Source: Candidatus Babeliales bacterium (GTDB lineage: Bacteria > Babelota > Babeliae > Babelales > Vermiphilaceae). Taken from it: a DNA stretch of 64,000 nucleotides. The notes beneath the pieces were generated by a model. The model did not search any database. It was not told the DNA's origin and was given only the letters and a program-made list of their open reading frames with translations. Where the stretch lies: assembly GCA_020050795.1 (NCBI GenBank), contig JAGVKD010000021.1, positions 62,001 through 126,000 on the forward strand, given 5' to 3'. Position numbers and translations under genes: made by a program. Each line of letters opens with the position of its first letter. Within the stretch, counting starts at the first letter, position 1. Shown here in pieces: positions 33,915 to 41,760 of this stretch.

Positions 33915-35333
33915 TTAGAGTTTCTTCAAGCCTCTGTCGCGCCAATATTCACTTATGATCGACGATGATCCTGTTATCACCACAAGACCATGGCGTTCAT
34001 CAACCGTTTTCACGGCAGCATCAAATGCTTCAGTAAATGATTGAGCAGATCGTGCTTTTATTTTCATGCTTTTAATATCATTGGTTATTGTTTCAACATT
34101 CCAAGAAGCTGAACTTTGTCCGCTCGATATGTTTTTGGTTGGACATACAATAACTTGACCAGATGTTTTTTTGAAAAAATAACGAAGCAGTTTAAGAAAC
34201 TCTGCGACATCTAATTCTGGATTATCACATCCAAGAACAAGTGTGAGTCCCTTCAATGGGCGTTGATAATGAAGCAATCTGATACCAAGAAGCAAATTTT
34301 TGAAAGCATCAAGATTCGATGCATTATCCAACAGAACGCTTGGCTTTTCTTTATCAAGTAATTGGAAATGACCAGGAAGTGTGTTTTGGGTTTCTTTCCA
34401 AAATTGCTCAACAGTTTTACGTGGATTCAATTCTGATTCACGTTTTGCTTCAAGAGTTGGGCGACCGCGTTGTCCTTTGCGCTTTGTCAAAAGACTATTC
34501 GTTGCAAATATGGTTTCTCTTTTTAGAATTTCATTGATGTAGATGTACGCTATCCGTTCAGCTAACGCGGCACAACGTCCGTGCAGTTGCTCGAATGGAT
34601 AGTTAAGAGGAGCCAATTTACGAATTGGCATTGCCCAGGTGCCGCCAAGTTCTTGCGTGATGCTTTGCATAACTTGCAAATTGAGTTTGCTTTGATCGGC
34701 AGATACTGTGTGCGTACCTTTTTTCACAATTACTAACGCGCGACGAATTATTGCTTCATCTGCTTGAGCAGCCGCATTCTCTTCTGTTACACGTGTTATG
34801 GCTGCAATTTTTGGAGCGCAAATTATCGCGGGGTGAAGCGCGCTCGGTTCTTCGATTTCTATGAGAGCGACATCCACTTTGTTTCGTTCAAAATAAAGTA
34901 GCGCCATGGTGGTAAGAATATCGAGCGTATTTGGCGACAGATTTAATGTTTCTGCCGTGTTGATTACTTCATTGGCAAGTTCAGCGAAAGTTTTATTGTT
35001 GATAGTTTCATTGCCGATAGAGAAACGTTCATTATATGTCAGCAAATGTGGACTCAAGAAAGTGCCAACGCTGAGGCCTTCTTGCAGAAAAAGTTTTGTT
35101 GTGAAATGTGCGGTTAAGCTTTTGCCATTGGTACCGCTGATGAGAATAGTATTTAATTTTTGTGATAGAGAGTCGAATGCTTGATCAAGTTTTTTGATAC
35201 ATGAAAGAGCTTTGTCACCGAGATTTGTTTGCCAATGAGAATCTAGAAAATCGATAATTTCACTGTAGCTGCGTTGTTTTCCAGGAACGACGCGTTCTTT
35301 TTGAGATTGCTTCGTTGGATTTATTTGTTCCAT
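33915..35333 (-). CDS. folC: Folylpolyglutamate/dihydrofolate synthase-like Mur ligase
   Basis: 472 residues. ILISGTNGKSLTAHFTTK holds the ATP loop (GTNGKS, 67-72). FLSPHLLTYNERFSI is the family's FxSPHL-x5-ER motif. The C-terminal domain has LVLGCDNPE and VVITGSSSIISEYWR. The usual GG-x-x-DATN segment is replaced by IEEPSALHPAI, so the enzyme is divergent, and about 50 extra residues lie in the middle (LTKRKGQRGRPTLE region). Likely adds glutamate to folates. A good GGGGAAAG site precedes the ATG. The gene leads the transcription run into the Fo genes. Confidence 0.82.
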   Translation of the reverse strand: MEQINPTKQSQKERVVPGKQRSYSEIIDFLDSHWQTNLGDKALSCIKKLDQAFDSLSQKLNTILISGTNGKSLTAHFTTKLFLQEGLSVGTFLSPHLLTYNERFSIGNETINNKTFAELANEVINTAETLNLSPNTLDILTTMALLYFERNKVDVALIEIEEPSALHPAIICAPKIAAITRVTEENAAAQADEAIIRRALVIVKKGTHTVSADQSKLNLQVMQSITQELGGTWAMPIRKLAPLNYPFEQLHGRCAALAERIAYIYINEILKRETIFATNSLLTKRKGQRGRPTLEAKRESELNPRKTVEQFWKETQNTLPGHFQLLDKEKPSVLLDNASNLDAFKNLLLGIRLLHYQRPLKGLTLVLGCDNPELDVAEFLKLLRYFFKKTSGQVIVCPTKNISSGQSSASWNVETITNDIKSMKIKARSAQSFTEAFDAAVKTVDERHGLVVITGSSSIISEYWRDRGLKKL

Positions 35334-35537
35334 TGCTTTCCCCAGGTTTATGATTCGATTTCACGGTCAAGAGTGCAAGGCATCTTGGATGCCAGAAAAA
35401 TGTATAGGTTTCGATTTTATACATTTTTAAAATAGATGCTTTACGACCCGAATATCAGGCTATATATTTAACCTAAAATGTCAAACAAGCAATTTTTAAA
35501 CAGATAAGTAACATTTATTTACAAAAGAGCAAATCAT

Positions 35538-36170
35538 ATGAGTGGCAGGCTTTATTGGAGCGATCGAAATTCCATACAAACGATTGGCAAGTTGTTGGCA
35601 GAAGGCAATCTTGTGGCCGGTACGACTGACACGGTCATAGGGCTTTTTGCGCCCGCAACTAGGCAGGGTCGTGCGCTTCTTGATGTAGCAAAAATAAGAA
35701 ATGAAAAACCGTATTTAATTTTGGCAGATGATGTTAAAAGGGTGTTGAATTATGTGCATCCAGATCAAAAATCTTTGATAGAAAAAATTGGTGCGATCTG
35801 TTGGCCTGGTCCAGTGACTCTTATTGCAAAAGCAGCTCAGAATGCTCCCGACTATTTTGTTTCGGCAGAAAATACCATCGCATTTCGCGTTCCCTTACAT
35901 CCAGGCATGCAGGAACTGCTTGAAAAATGTGGTTTGCTTTTTTCAACAAGTGCGAACGTTTCGGGTGAACCGATTCCAGAATCGGTGACAGCAATAAGTC
36001 CGACTATTTTTAAATCTGTTTCGGCTATCATTGAAAACTCTAAGGACAAAAAAAATAATACGGCACCATCAACCATTATCGATTGTTCCGTTGATCCAGT
36101 ACGGGTGGTTCGTGCGGGAAATTTTGATCTGAAATTATTAAATCCTATTCTTGGCTACACTCCACGGTAA
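35538..36170 (+). CDS. tsaC: Threonylcarbamoyl-AMP synthase (Sua5/YciO/YrdC family)
   Basis: Makes the threonylcarbamoyl-adenylate used to modify A37 of ANN-decoding tRNAs. 210 residues. Landmarks: GNLVAGTTDTVIGLFA, KIRNEKPYLIL, WPGPVTLIAKA, FRVPLHP and FSTSANVSGEP. The family's KxR and SxN signature residues are retained. No Sua5 C-terminal domain, so the short TsaC type. It stands alone, divergent from folC. Confidence 0.9.
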   Translation: MSGRLYWSDRNSIQTIGKLLAEGNLVAGTTDTVIGLFAPATRQGRALLDVAKIRNEKPYLILADDVKRVLNYVHPDQKSLIEKIGAICWPGPVTLIAKAAQNAPDYFVSAENTIAFRVPLHPGMQELLEKCGLLFSTSANVSGEPIPESVTAISPTIFKSVSAIIENSKDKKNNTAPSTIIDCSVDPVRVVRAGNFDLKLLNPILGYTPR

Positions 36171-36261
36171 AAAGTTTTTTGTTGTTACCTTTCTTGTGCC
36201 AGTAATTATTTTTGTCCTACCTTGAAAACGAATATACGTTTTAATTAAAAGGGGGATTAGA

Positions 36262-36741
36262 ATGAAAAGATCAGGATTTACACTCATCGAGTTGATGATA
36301 GTGGTTGCTATTATCGCCTTCCTTGCAGTTATTTCTGTGCCGAGTTTTAATCGCTTTTTGGCAAAAGCAAAACGTGCGGAAGTTTATATGAACCTTCATT
36401 CAATTTATACAGCGGAAAAAGCATATTGGGCTGAGCATGGAAGCTATACGACAGTATTGAATGGACCAGGTGGTTTGGGATGGAAGCCGGAGGGATACAA
36501 GGGTGGTGGCAAAAATGAATCTTTTTACTACACCTATGGATTCCCGAATGGCTCAGAGGGACAAAATTATTTCACAGGAAAACTTGAAGCATCAGCTTCA
36601 CATTTGAGTTCTGCACGTGCCGATAAGAATGGTTTTGTGGCAGCAGCAGCTGCTGATATCGATGGTGATGGAGAGATGGATATCGTGACGATTGACCAGG
36701 ATAATAACATTCAGATTCTAAAGGATGATTTGCAGAATTAA
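36262..36741 (+). CDS. Type IV pilin / pseudopilin
   Basis: 159 residues with a textbook type III signal: MKRSG/FTLIELMIVVAII, cleavage after Gly5, Glu at mature position 5. The long N-terminal helix is followed by a globular domain. A C-terminal EF-hand-like loop (DIDGDGEMD, residues 132-140) suggests a bound calcium, as in several major pseudopilins. Preceded by AGGGGGA. Its 3' end overlaps the prepilin peptidase gene on the other strand by 24 bases. Could be a pilus subunit or part of a type II secretion or uptake machine; other machine genes are not in the window. Confidence 0.9.
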   Translation: MKRSGFTLIELMIVVAIIAFLAVISVPSFNRFLAKAKRAEVYMNLHSIYTAEKAYWAEHGSYTTVLNGPGGLGWKPEGYKGGGKNESFYYTYGFPNGSEGQNYFTGKLEASASHLSSARADKNGFVAAAAADIDGDGEMDIVTIDQDNNIQILKDDLQN

Positions 36742-37458
36742 TTCTCGATAAATCACAAAGATCATTGCGCCAATGGCAAGGAACGGTCCGAAGGGAATTC
36801 GGACCGATTTTTTTTGGCCGGTTATGAGTATATAGCCAACGCCAAAAATAGAACCGGTGATTGATCCGATCATAATGCTTACCCAGATACCCAAGGGGCC
36901 AGTAAAAGCACCAATAAAGGCAATGAGGTCGATGTCGCCTTGGCCCATTCCCTCATGACCACGTATTTTTTTAAAGAGATATGCAAAAAGGGAGAAGCCG
37001 GCAAAGCTAACGACTGCACTCAGCAGGCTTGTTGTGGGGCCAATAGGCAAGAATCCAAAGCAGCTTAATAAAAATCCCACGGGGATCAGATAGAGGGTGA
37101 CCAGTCGTGATATGAGCATCGTCTCAAGATCTGAGCGTATGGTCACAATCAGCGCTGAGAAAAAGATGAAGTATGCAATGAAGTTTTTTGTGAGTTCTTC
37201 CGGTGGCATGCTCTGATAGAGAAGCCAAAGGGATCCCATTGTTGCCAATTCAATACATGGATAGAGCGGAGAAATGGGGCGATGGCATGTTCTGCATCGA
37301 CCAAGAAGGAAGCAATAGGAAAGGATAGGAATAAGCTCGAACCAACGGAGAGTCGTTCTGCAGTTAATGCATTTTGACCTAGGGATGATGTTTTCTCCAG
37401 AAATGAACCGGTACCCCAGAACATTCAGGAAAGACCCCCAGATGGCAAAAATGATCAA
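36718..37458 (-). CDS. pilD: Prepilin peptidase (A24 family)
   Basis: Membrane aspartyl protease that cleaves and methylates prepilins such as the one encoded opposite. At least 246 residues. GSFLNVLGYR opens the chain, two CxxC pairs follow (KCINC and RCRTC), and the catalytic aspartates lie in RSDLETMLI and GQGDIDL. The only standard start (TTG) leaves just seven residues before GSFLNV, half a membrane helix; reading upstream to the rbfA stop adds a hydrophobic stretch that would complete it, so an unusual start codon is likely. About 24 bases separate the TTG from rbfA. Confidence 0.88.
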   Translation of the reverse strand: MIIFAIWGSFLNVLGYRFISGENIIPRSKCINCRTTLRWFELIPILSYCFLLGRCRTCHRPISPLYPCIELATMGSLWLLYQSMPPEELTKNFIAYFIFFSALIVTIRSDLETMLISRLVTLYLIPVGFLLSCFGFLPIGPTTSLLSAVVSFAGFSLFAYLFKKIRGHEGMGQGDIDLIAFIGAFTGPLGIWVSIMIGSITGSIFGVGYILITGQKKSVRIPFGPFLAIGAMIFVIYRELILQIIL

Positions 37459-37481
37459 GATGGCGATAGGAATGAGAATGA

Positions 37482-37853
37482 CTATAGCCGTCCACTTTCT
37501 TTCAGTTTATCGATGAGGTCATCAACTTTACGTGATTTTTCCATAGACAAATCGTACTTGAAGGTAAGGTCTGGAGTGTAGCGTGATTGGAGTGCTGCAG
37601 CCAGAACCGAACGAAGGGAGGGTTTATAGAGAATCAATAAGCCAAGCTTTTCGTCAAAATCAGCTTCGCCTTTCGAAGAGACAAAGAAAATAGTAACCCG
37701 GCCCTTATCAGGAGAAAGTTTTACCCTGGTTGGAGTCAGGGTTTTGAATTCATCTTTCTCTGCAAAAAGACGCATTAAATTAGCAGAGACCTCCCTAAAA
37801 AGGAAGGACTCTTTTTGTGCTCTTTTAATATCTTGTGCTCGTCGACTTGTCAT
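37482..37853 (-). CDS. rbfA: Ribosome-binding factor A
   Basis: Cold-shock and maturation factor that binds the 30S subunit near the 5' end of 16S rRNA. 123 residues with the KH-like fold. RRAQDIKRAQKESFLFREVS is the basic N-terminal helix region, and SRYTPDLTFKYDLSMEKSRK near the C-terminus matches the family's 'R-x-x-P-x-L-x-F-x-x-D' segment. Two bases separate its ATG from the rpsU stop; the order rpsU-rbfA-pilD suggests one transcript. Confidence 0.88.
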   Translation of the reverse strand: MTSRRAQDIKRAQKESFLFREVSANLMRLFAEKDEFKTLTPTRVKLSPDKGRVTIFFVSSKGEADFDEKLGLLILYKPSLRSVLAAALQSRYTPDLTFKYDLSMEKSRKVDDLIDKLKESGRL

Positions 37854-37855
37854 CG

Positions 37856-38071
37856 TTACTTAATTAAACCTTGTGATATCATGCGCATCATGTTCAGTTT
37901 AATTGCGCGAACCAAGCGTTTGCGACGTTTTTGGGTCTTTGGTTCAAAATAGACGGTGCGCTTCATGTCACGGACAACGCCTTCGCGTTCAATTTTTTTC
38001 TTCAGTTGGCGTAGCGCGCGGTCAACATGGCTTGTGACCGATACCTGGATATTTGGCTTTTTCTTTGCCAT
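37856..38071 (-). CDS. rpsU: 30S ribosomal protein S21
   Basis: 71 residues from the ATG that gives MAKKK; the open frame has four more codons upstream. A short basic ribosomal protein that binds near the anti-Shine-Dalgarno end of 16S rRNA. VDRALRQLKKKIEREGVVRD and the Arg/Lys-rich KTQKRRKRLVRAIK match S21. First gene of an rpsU-rbfA run. Confidence 0.9.
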   Translation of the reverse strand: MAKKKPNIQVSVTSHVDRALRQLKKKIEREGVVRDMKRTVYFEPKTQKRRKRLVRAIKLNMMRMISQGLIK

Positions 38072-38237
38072 AGGTTCAATCAACCTTTCTAATTGACTAG
38101 TTTTATTAATGAACTTTTTATTACTTATTATACAAGCCTTGTTTTAAAGTTTACCCATTTTCGCTCTTTTGTCCAATATGGTTCTTAACATTACCCTTCT
38201 ATTTGGGGGAATATCGCAATAAAAACGAAAGAATCTG

Positions 38238-38267
38238 TTGATATTTCCAATAGAAAACTTTTATTAT
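38238..38267 (+). promoter_or_regulatory. Promoter of a small secreted-protein gene
   Basis: TTGATA (38238-38243), 18-base spacer, TATTAT (38262-38267), followed by an AAAGGAGGG ribosome site about 40 bases downstream. Confidence 0.65.
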
Positions 38268-38318
38268 GAGAGTGAAGAAGGTTTTGTGTTAAATATTCCT
38301 ATTAAAGGAGGGATGCTC

Positions 38319-38726
38319 ATGATGACTAATAATCAAAAGGCGCTTGCTGCCCTAACAGGGTTTGTGGCGATCCTTATTTTCCTAACAGTTTCAAGCGGTT
38401 CATCTGCGATAACTGGTAACCAAAATATGGTTACGATTGAGAACAAATCAAGCCGTATTATGTATGCTGCTTTTTTCAAGGATTCAAACTTGAGAAAGAT
38501 GGACGGTGATATTCATGCAGTGCAAAGCAATAGTAACTTAGTGCTTCCAAATTCAGCTAAAAAAAGCACGAGTAGAATTGTTGCTGTATCAGCAGATCGT
38601 GCAGATTTGACTAATGCAAAAGGCTCAAAAGCTTTTAAAGCAACAATCAAATCTCAAAATACTGTTGTATTGATTAGCACACCATGCTGTGGTCCAACTC
38701 AGCAGCCTGTTGTGACTGTTCGGTAA
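38319..38726 (+). CDS. Small secreted protein of unknown function
   Basis: 135 residues. The ATG six bases after a perfect AAAGGAGGG site is preferred; another ATG lies inside the site. A hydrophobic signal (about 9-29, ALAALTGFVAILIFLTVSSG) is followed by a beta-rich mature domain. A C-terminal CCGPTQQP motif carries two adjacent cysteines. No known domain. Own promoter and strong site suggest good expression. It converges on the barrel gene seven bases away. Confidence 0.7.
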   Translation: MMTNNQKALAALTGFVAILIFLTVSSGSSAITGNQNMVTIENKSSRIMYAAFFKDSNLRKMDGDIHAVQSNSNLVLPNSAKKSTSRIVAVSADRADLTNAKGSKAFKATIKSQNTVVLISTPCCGPTQQPVVTVR

Positions 38727-38732
38727 GCCAGC

Positions 38733-40136
38733 TTAGTACGTTCCATAGATAGAGAAGAGCACCGTTGTTGATTGGAATGTGTTACGGGAAGAGAACGGTG
38801 TCTGCCAGACAAAGCCAAGGCCTACGTTTGGTGAAATATCATACGTAAAACCGATATTGGCAAACTTGGTTTTCCATCGGGAGCGCTCTTCTAAGACTTC
38901 GGGAAGAAATGCAGGATCGGGTTCATTAAGTTTAATCCGATCCTCTTTGTGTTCTTCAATTACATATTGGAACCATATTGATAGCCTGTCTAGGAAATGA
39001 TAAGCGAACATTTTTGCAGCAAAATACCAGTTCTGGCCGGGCTCATAACACACATTCGTTGTGAATGGAAAGAAGCCAGTTTGGCATGGATTGTTTGGCA
39101 CTCTAAAATTGCAAATATTGCGACTGAAGAAATGGGTGATTCCCACCTCGCCGCCAATCTCGATAGATTCAAGAAAATTCAAGTCTAAACCAGCTTTGAA
39201 AAATACGGCTGGATGGCTATTATTCCCGAATGGCAAAGCAAAGAATTCATTTGGGTTTCTATGACCAGAAGGCGAAACGCTGCCTCCCAGTGTCAAATAG
39301 GGAATGAATAATACGTCGGGCCAGTTCTGATTGTCTGCGTTCATATCATAAATATGGCGCCAATAAAGACTGACTCTCAATTCTTCGAATTCAGTTTTTT
39401 GGAAGTTGTCGAGATTGAGATTAATTTCTGCGGCGATAGCCTTGAGTTGTTCCATGAGGAAAAATTGCACATTCGTTTGTTCTAGCGGAGTAAAGCTGAA
39501 AGGACAGTCTGGTTGCGCGATGCATGTCAAATTCATTGGAGTGCAAGTCATTGTTTGCGAGAGAGATGCAACGCCACCTTCAATTTTAAGTCCAAATCCA
39601 TGATAGATGTTGGTCGAGAGGTCAAACCGAATACCTTTTTTACGATATTTGGTTGGGAATGAAAAGTAACCAAAGAGCTGATCAGGATCAACCAAGGTTG
39701 GATCATTGATTGGTCCAACAACGCCGGGGAAAAGAGCATTTCGTGCCGCTAGCAATGTTGGTGGCAACGTTGCGCCTGCTGGCAGTGGTCCATAAAGTAG
39801 AGTGATCATGTTGGGTCGGCCTTCCAGATCAGTTAAGTTCAGAGGAACTCCACCGAGTATTCCTTTGCCGCCATACATTCTGCCGCGATTGGCATTTTGT
39901 CCAAAAACGCCCACAGAAAGACCGATAAACTGAGGTTTACCATCATAGCCTTCTGGGTCAAGATAGGATTCTATCTCTTTTGTTAACAAGAAGTTTGTTG
40001 GGTCATACGTATTGAATACGGGAAATGGATCATTTTTAGCTAAAGTGGTGAGTGCGTAGACATATGTCGGTATGACATACCATCCAAACAGTGCGATCCA
40101 AAATAATCGAATAAATTTTTTATTCTGATTCATCAT
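38733..40136 (-). CDS. Outer-membrane beta-barrel protein
   Basis: 467 residues from the first of two adjacent ATGs, with GAGGGCAAG upstream. A signal peptide ends near YVYA (residue 28). The chain alternates amphipathic strands with Gly/Asn/Pro-rich loops, and ends in SIYGTY, an aromatic terminus typical of barrels. Cysteines cluster in two loops (MTCTPMNLTCIAQPDCPF and NICNFRVPNNPC). Strand count suggests a large porin-like or transporter barrel. Resembles in style the barrels at 8.1 and 55.7 kb; function unknown. Confidence 0.7.
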   Translation of the reverse strand: MMNQNKKFIRLFWIALFGWYVIPTYVYALTTLAKNDPFPVFNTYDPTNFLLTKEIESYLDPEGYDGKPQFIGLSVGVFGQNANRGRMYGGKGILGGVPLNLTDLEGRPNMITLLYGPLPAGATLPPTLLAARNALFPGVVGPINDPTLVDPDQLFGYFSFPTKYRKKGIRFDLSTNIYHGFGLKIEGGVASLSQTMTCTPMNLTCIAQPDCPFSFTPLEQTNVQFFLMEQLKAIAAEINLNLDNFQKTEFEELRVSLYWRHIYDMNADNQNWPDVLFIPYLTLGGSVSPSGHRNPNEFFALPFGNNSHPAVFFKAGLDLNFLESIEIGGEVGITHFFSRNICNFRVPNNPCQTGFFPFTTNVCYEPGQNWYFAAKMFAYHFLDRLSIWFQYVIEEHKEDRIKLNEPDPAFLPEVLEERSRWKTKFANIGFTYDISPNVGLGFVWQTPFSSRNTFQSTTVLFSIYGTY

Positions 40137-40201
40137 TACTTGCCCTCGTAGCTTCAGAACATCTCCAATATATAGCACTACTGTGAATGGTACGTCAATC
40201 G

Positions 40202-41383
40202 TTATATCGCGCTTGTTAATTCTTCCACAAGTCCTTCAAGGGCAAAATAGAGAATTGTGAGCGCTGTAGCCATTCCTATAACCGTTTTTATATTTTGGCC
40301 GGATTTCCACTCTTCTTTTATGAAAAGCAATGTGATCATTGAAAGAAGGAATGCCGTAATAATAAATGTTGCTGTTAACATGAAAAATAAATCCATATTT
40401 TTTAGCAGGGCAAAGGTAATAAAAATGGCAGTTCCTACAATTAACACACTTAATTTTGAATTGAGTTTAGTGCGAGAAAAGGCTTTATCTGCTAAAGCTA
40501 CAAGCAGCATGCTCGATCCCCAAATCATCGAATGGATTGTACCAAGAATTGCTGAAAGTATCGAAAGGCGAATCGCGATCACGAACCATGCTTTTCCTGG
40601 AAAACGCATATTCAAAATGTCAGGTAATTGCATGCCAGTTGCAAAGTAGCCCATTGGGGTGGCAAAAATAAGTGACCCAATAAACAGGGTATATAAAATA
40701 CCGACAATAATTATCGAGTAGGTCAAAGCGCGCGGTACGTTTCTTTCTGGATTTGCTACCACATTAAAAAGTGATGCAGCAGATTCAAAACCAAAAAAAC
40801 CGAAGATAACAATGCGCGTTGCTCGTATGACATGACTCATGCCAAAGGGTGCAAATGGTGTGAGGTTTTCAACACTTCCATTCATCAAGCAAATGATAAT
40901 AGTCGCAATAATCGGAAATACAGTGCACACGATTAAAATGTGTTGTCCAATTTCTGATAGGACAACTCCGATCATGTTGAGGCCCACAAGGCTCATGAGG
41001 GTAATGATGCCCAATGTTTCAGCGGGCATGTTCGGAAAGAATGCGTGCAAGTATGATCCTGCCATTTGGCATAAAAGGCCCATCGCGATGACGAGACCTA
41101 TTAAATAGCAGCTGCTTGCAATGAGTCCGACGGTGTGGCCCCCCCATTGTTTGGCATAAGCATAAAACGAGCCTTCTTGCGGAATAAGTTTTGCAAGACG
41201 GGCAAGTGAGAGCGCCATAAACCAGACTGCAACCACAACAAATCCGTAGGCAAGGATGCCTGCGGGTCCAACGTTACGCGCGATTGTTTCTGGGGCTGAA
41301 AAGATTCCAGAACCAATCATTGCATTCATTCCAACTATTGTTGCTGTTGCTACGCCGATTTTGATGGCGTCTTGCTGAGCCAT
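40202..41383 (-). CDS. Amino acid permease (APC superfamily)
   Basis: 393 residues from the ATG with AAAGGAGC upstream. About 12 membrane helices. The first carries GMNAMIGSGIFSAP, the broken helix 1 that binds the amino-acid backbone, and GFFGFESAASLFNV is the helix-6 counterpart. Likely an importer or antiporter for amino acids. A host-dependent cell would use it to obtain amino acids; the substrate is not readable. It is monocistronic. Confidence 0.87.
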   Translation of the reverse strand: MAQQDAIKIGVATATIVGMNAMIGSGIFSAPETIARNVGPAGILAYGFVVVAVWFMALSLARLAKLIPQEGSFYAYAKQWGGHTVGLIASSCYLIGLVIAMGLLCQMAGSYLHAFFPNMPAETLGIITLMSLVGLNMIGVVLSEIGQHILIVCTVFPIIATIIICLMNGSVENLTPFAPFGMSHVIRATRIVIFGFFGFESAASLFNVVANPERNVPRALTYSIIIVGILYTLFIGSLIFATPMGYFATGMQLPDILNMRFPGKAWFVIAIRLSILSAILGTIHSMIWGSSMLLVALADKAFSRTKLNSKLSVLIVGTAIFITFALLKNMDLFFMLTATFIITAFLLSMITLLFIKEEWKSGQNIKTVIGMATALTILYFALEGLVEELTSAI

Positions 41384-41454
41384 TTGGGCTCCTTTGCAAA
41401 AAAGGACACACTGTCGTACAATAAAACTGCTGTACAAATGCAGTAAACACAGAC

Positions 41455-41760
41455 GTGTTTATCTCAACATTTTCCCATATTGGACATAACTTGACAAGTA
41501 GAAATGCAGAATGTGGAGCTTATTATCAAGCTCACGTTGTTCGTAAAGATTGTAATTATCTCGTTGCCTTACTCAAAAGCTTTGACCACATGGCGTTCGA
41601 TCGCACGATAGATGTGGAGAATAGTATTTTTGAGTTTTTTGTTCCAGATGCTATGGTTCCCATGTTTTTGGATCTCATGAAGCATATGGAAGATATCGGT
41701 GCGGTTTCGGGTTTAGTTCAAAAACCCAATCGCTTAGCCGATCCTTCTGAGCAACTCTAA
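41455..41760 (+). CDS. Small protein, DUF4911-like (tentative)
   Basis: 101 residues; no ATG is available, so GTG is assumed. The layout YLVALLKSFDHMAFDRTID followed by FEFFVPDAMVPMFLDLMKHM has the pattern of the small DUF4911 proteins (a strand, 'E/D-x-x-x-x-x-A-x-x-x-T-x-D', a strand ending in P, then a helix). The similarity is by eye. It converges on gltX with a 27-base overlap. Confidence 0.55.
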   Translation: MFISTFSHIGHNLTSRNAECGAYYQAHVVRKDCNYLVALLKSFDHMAFDRTIDVENSIFEFFVPDAMVPMFLDLMKHMEDIGAVSGLVQKPNRLADPSEQL

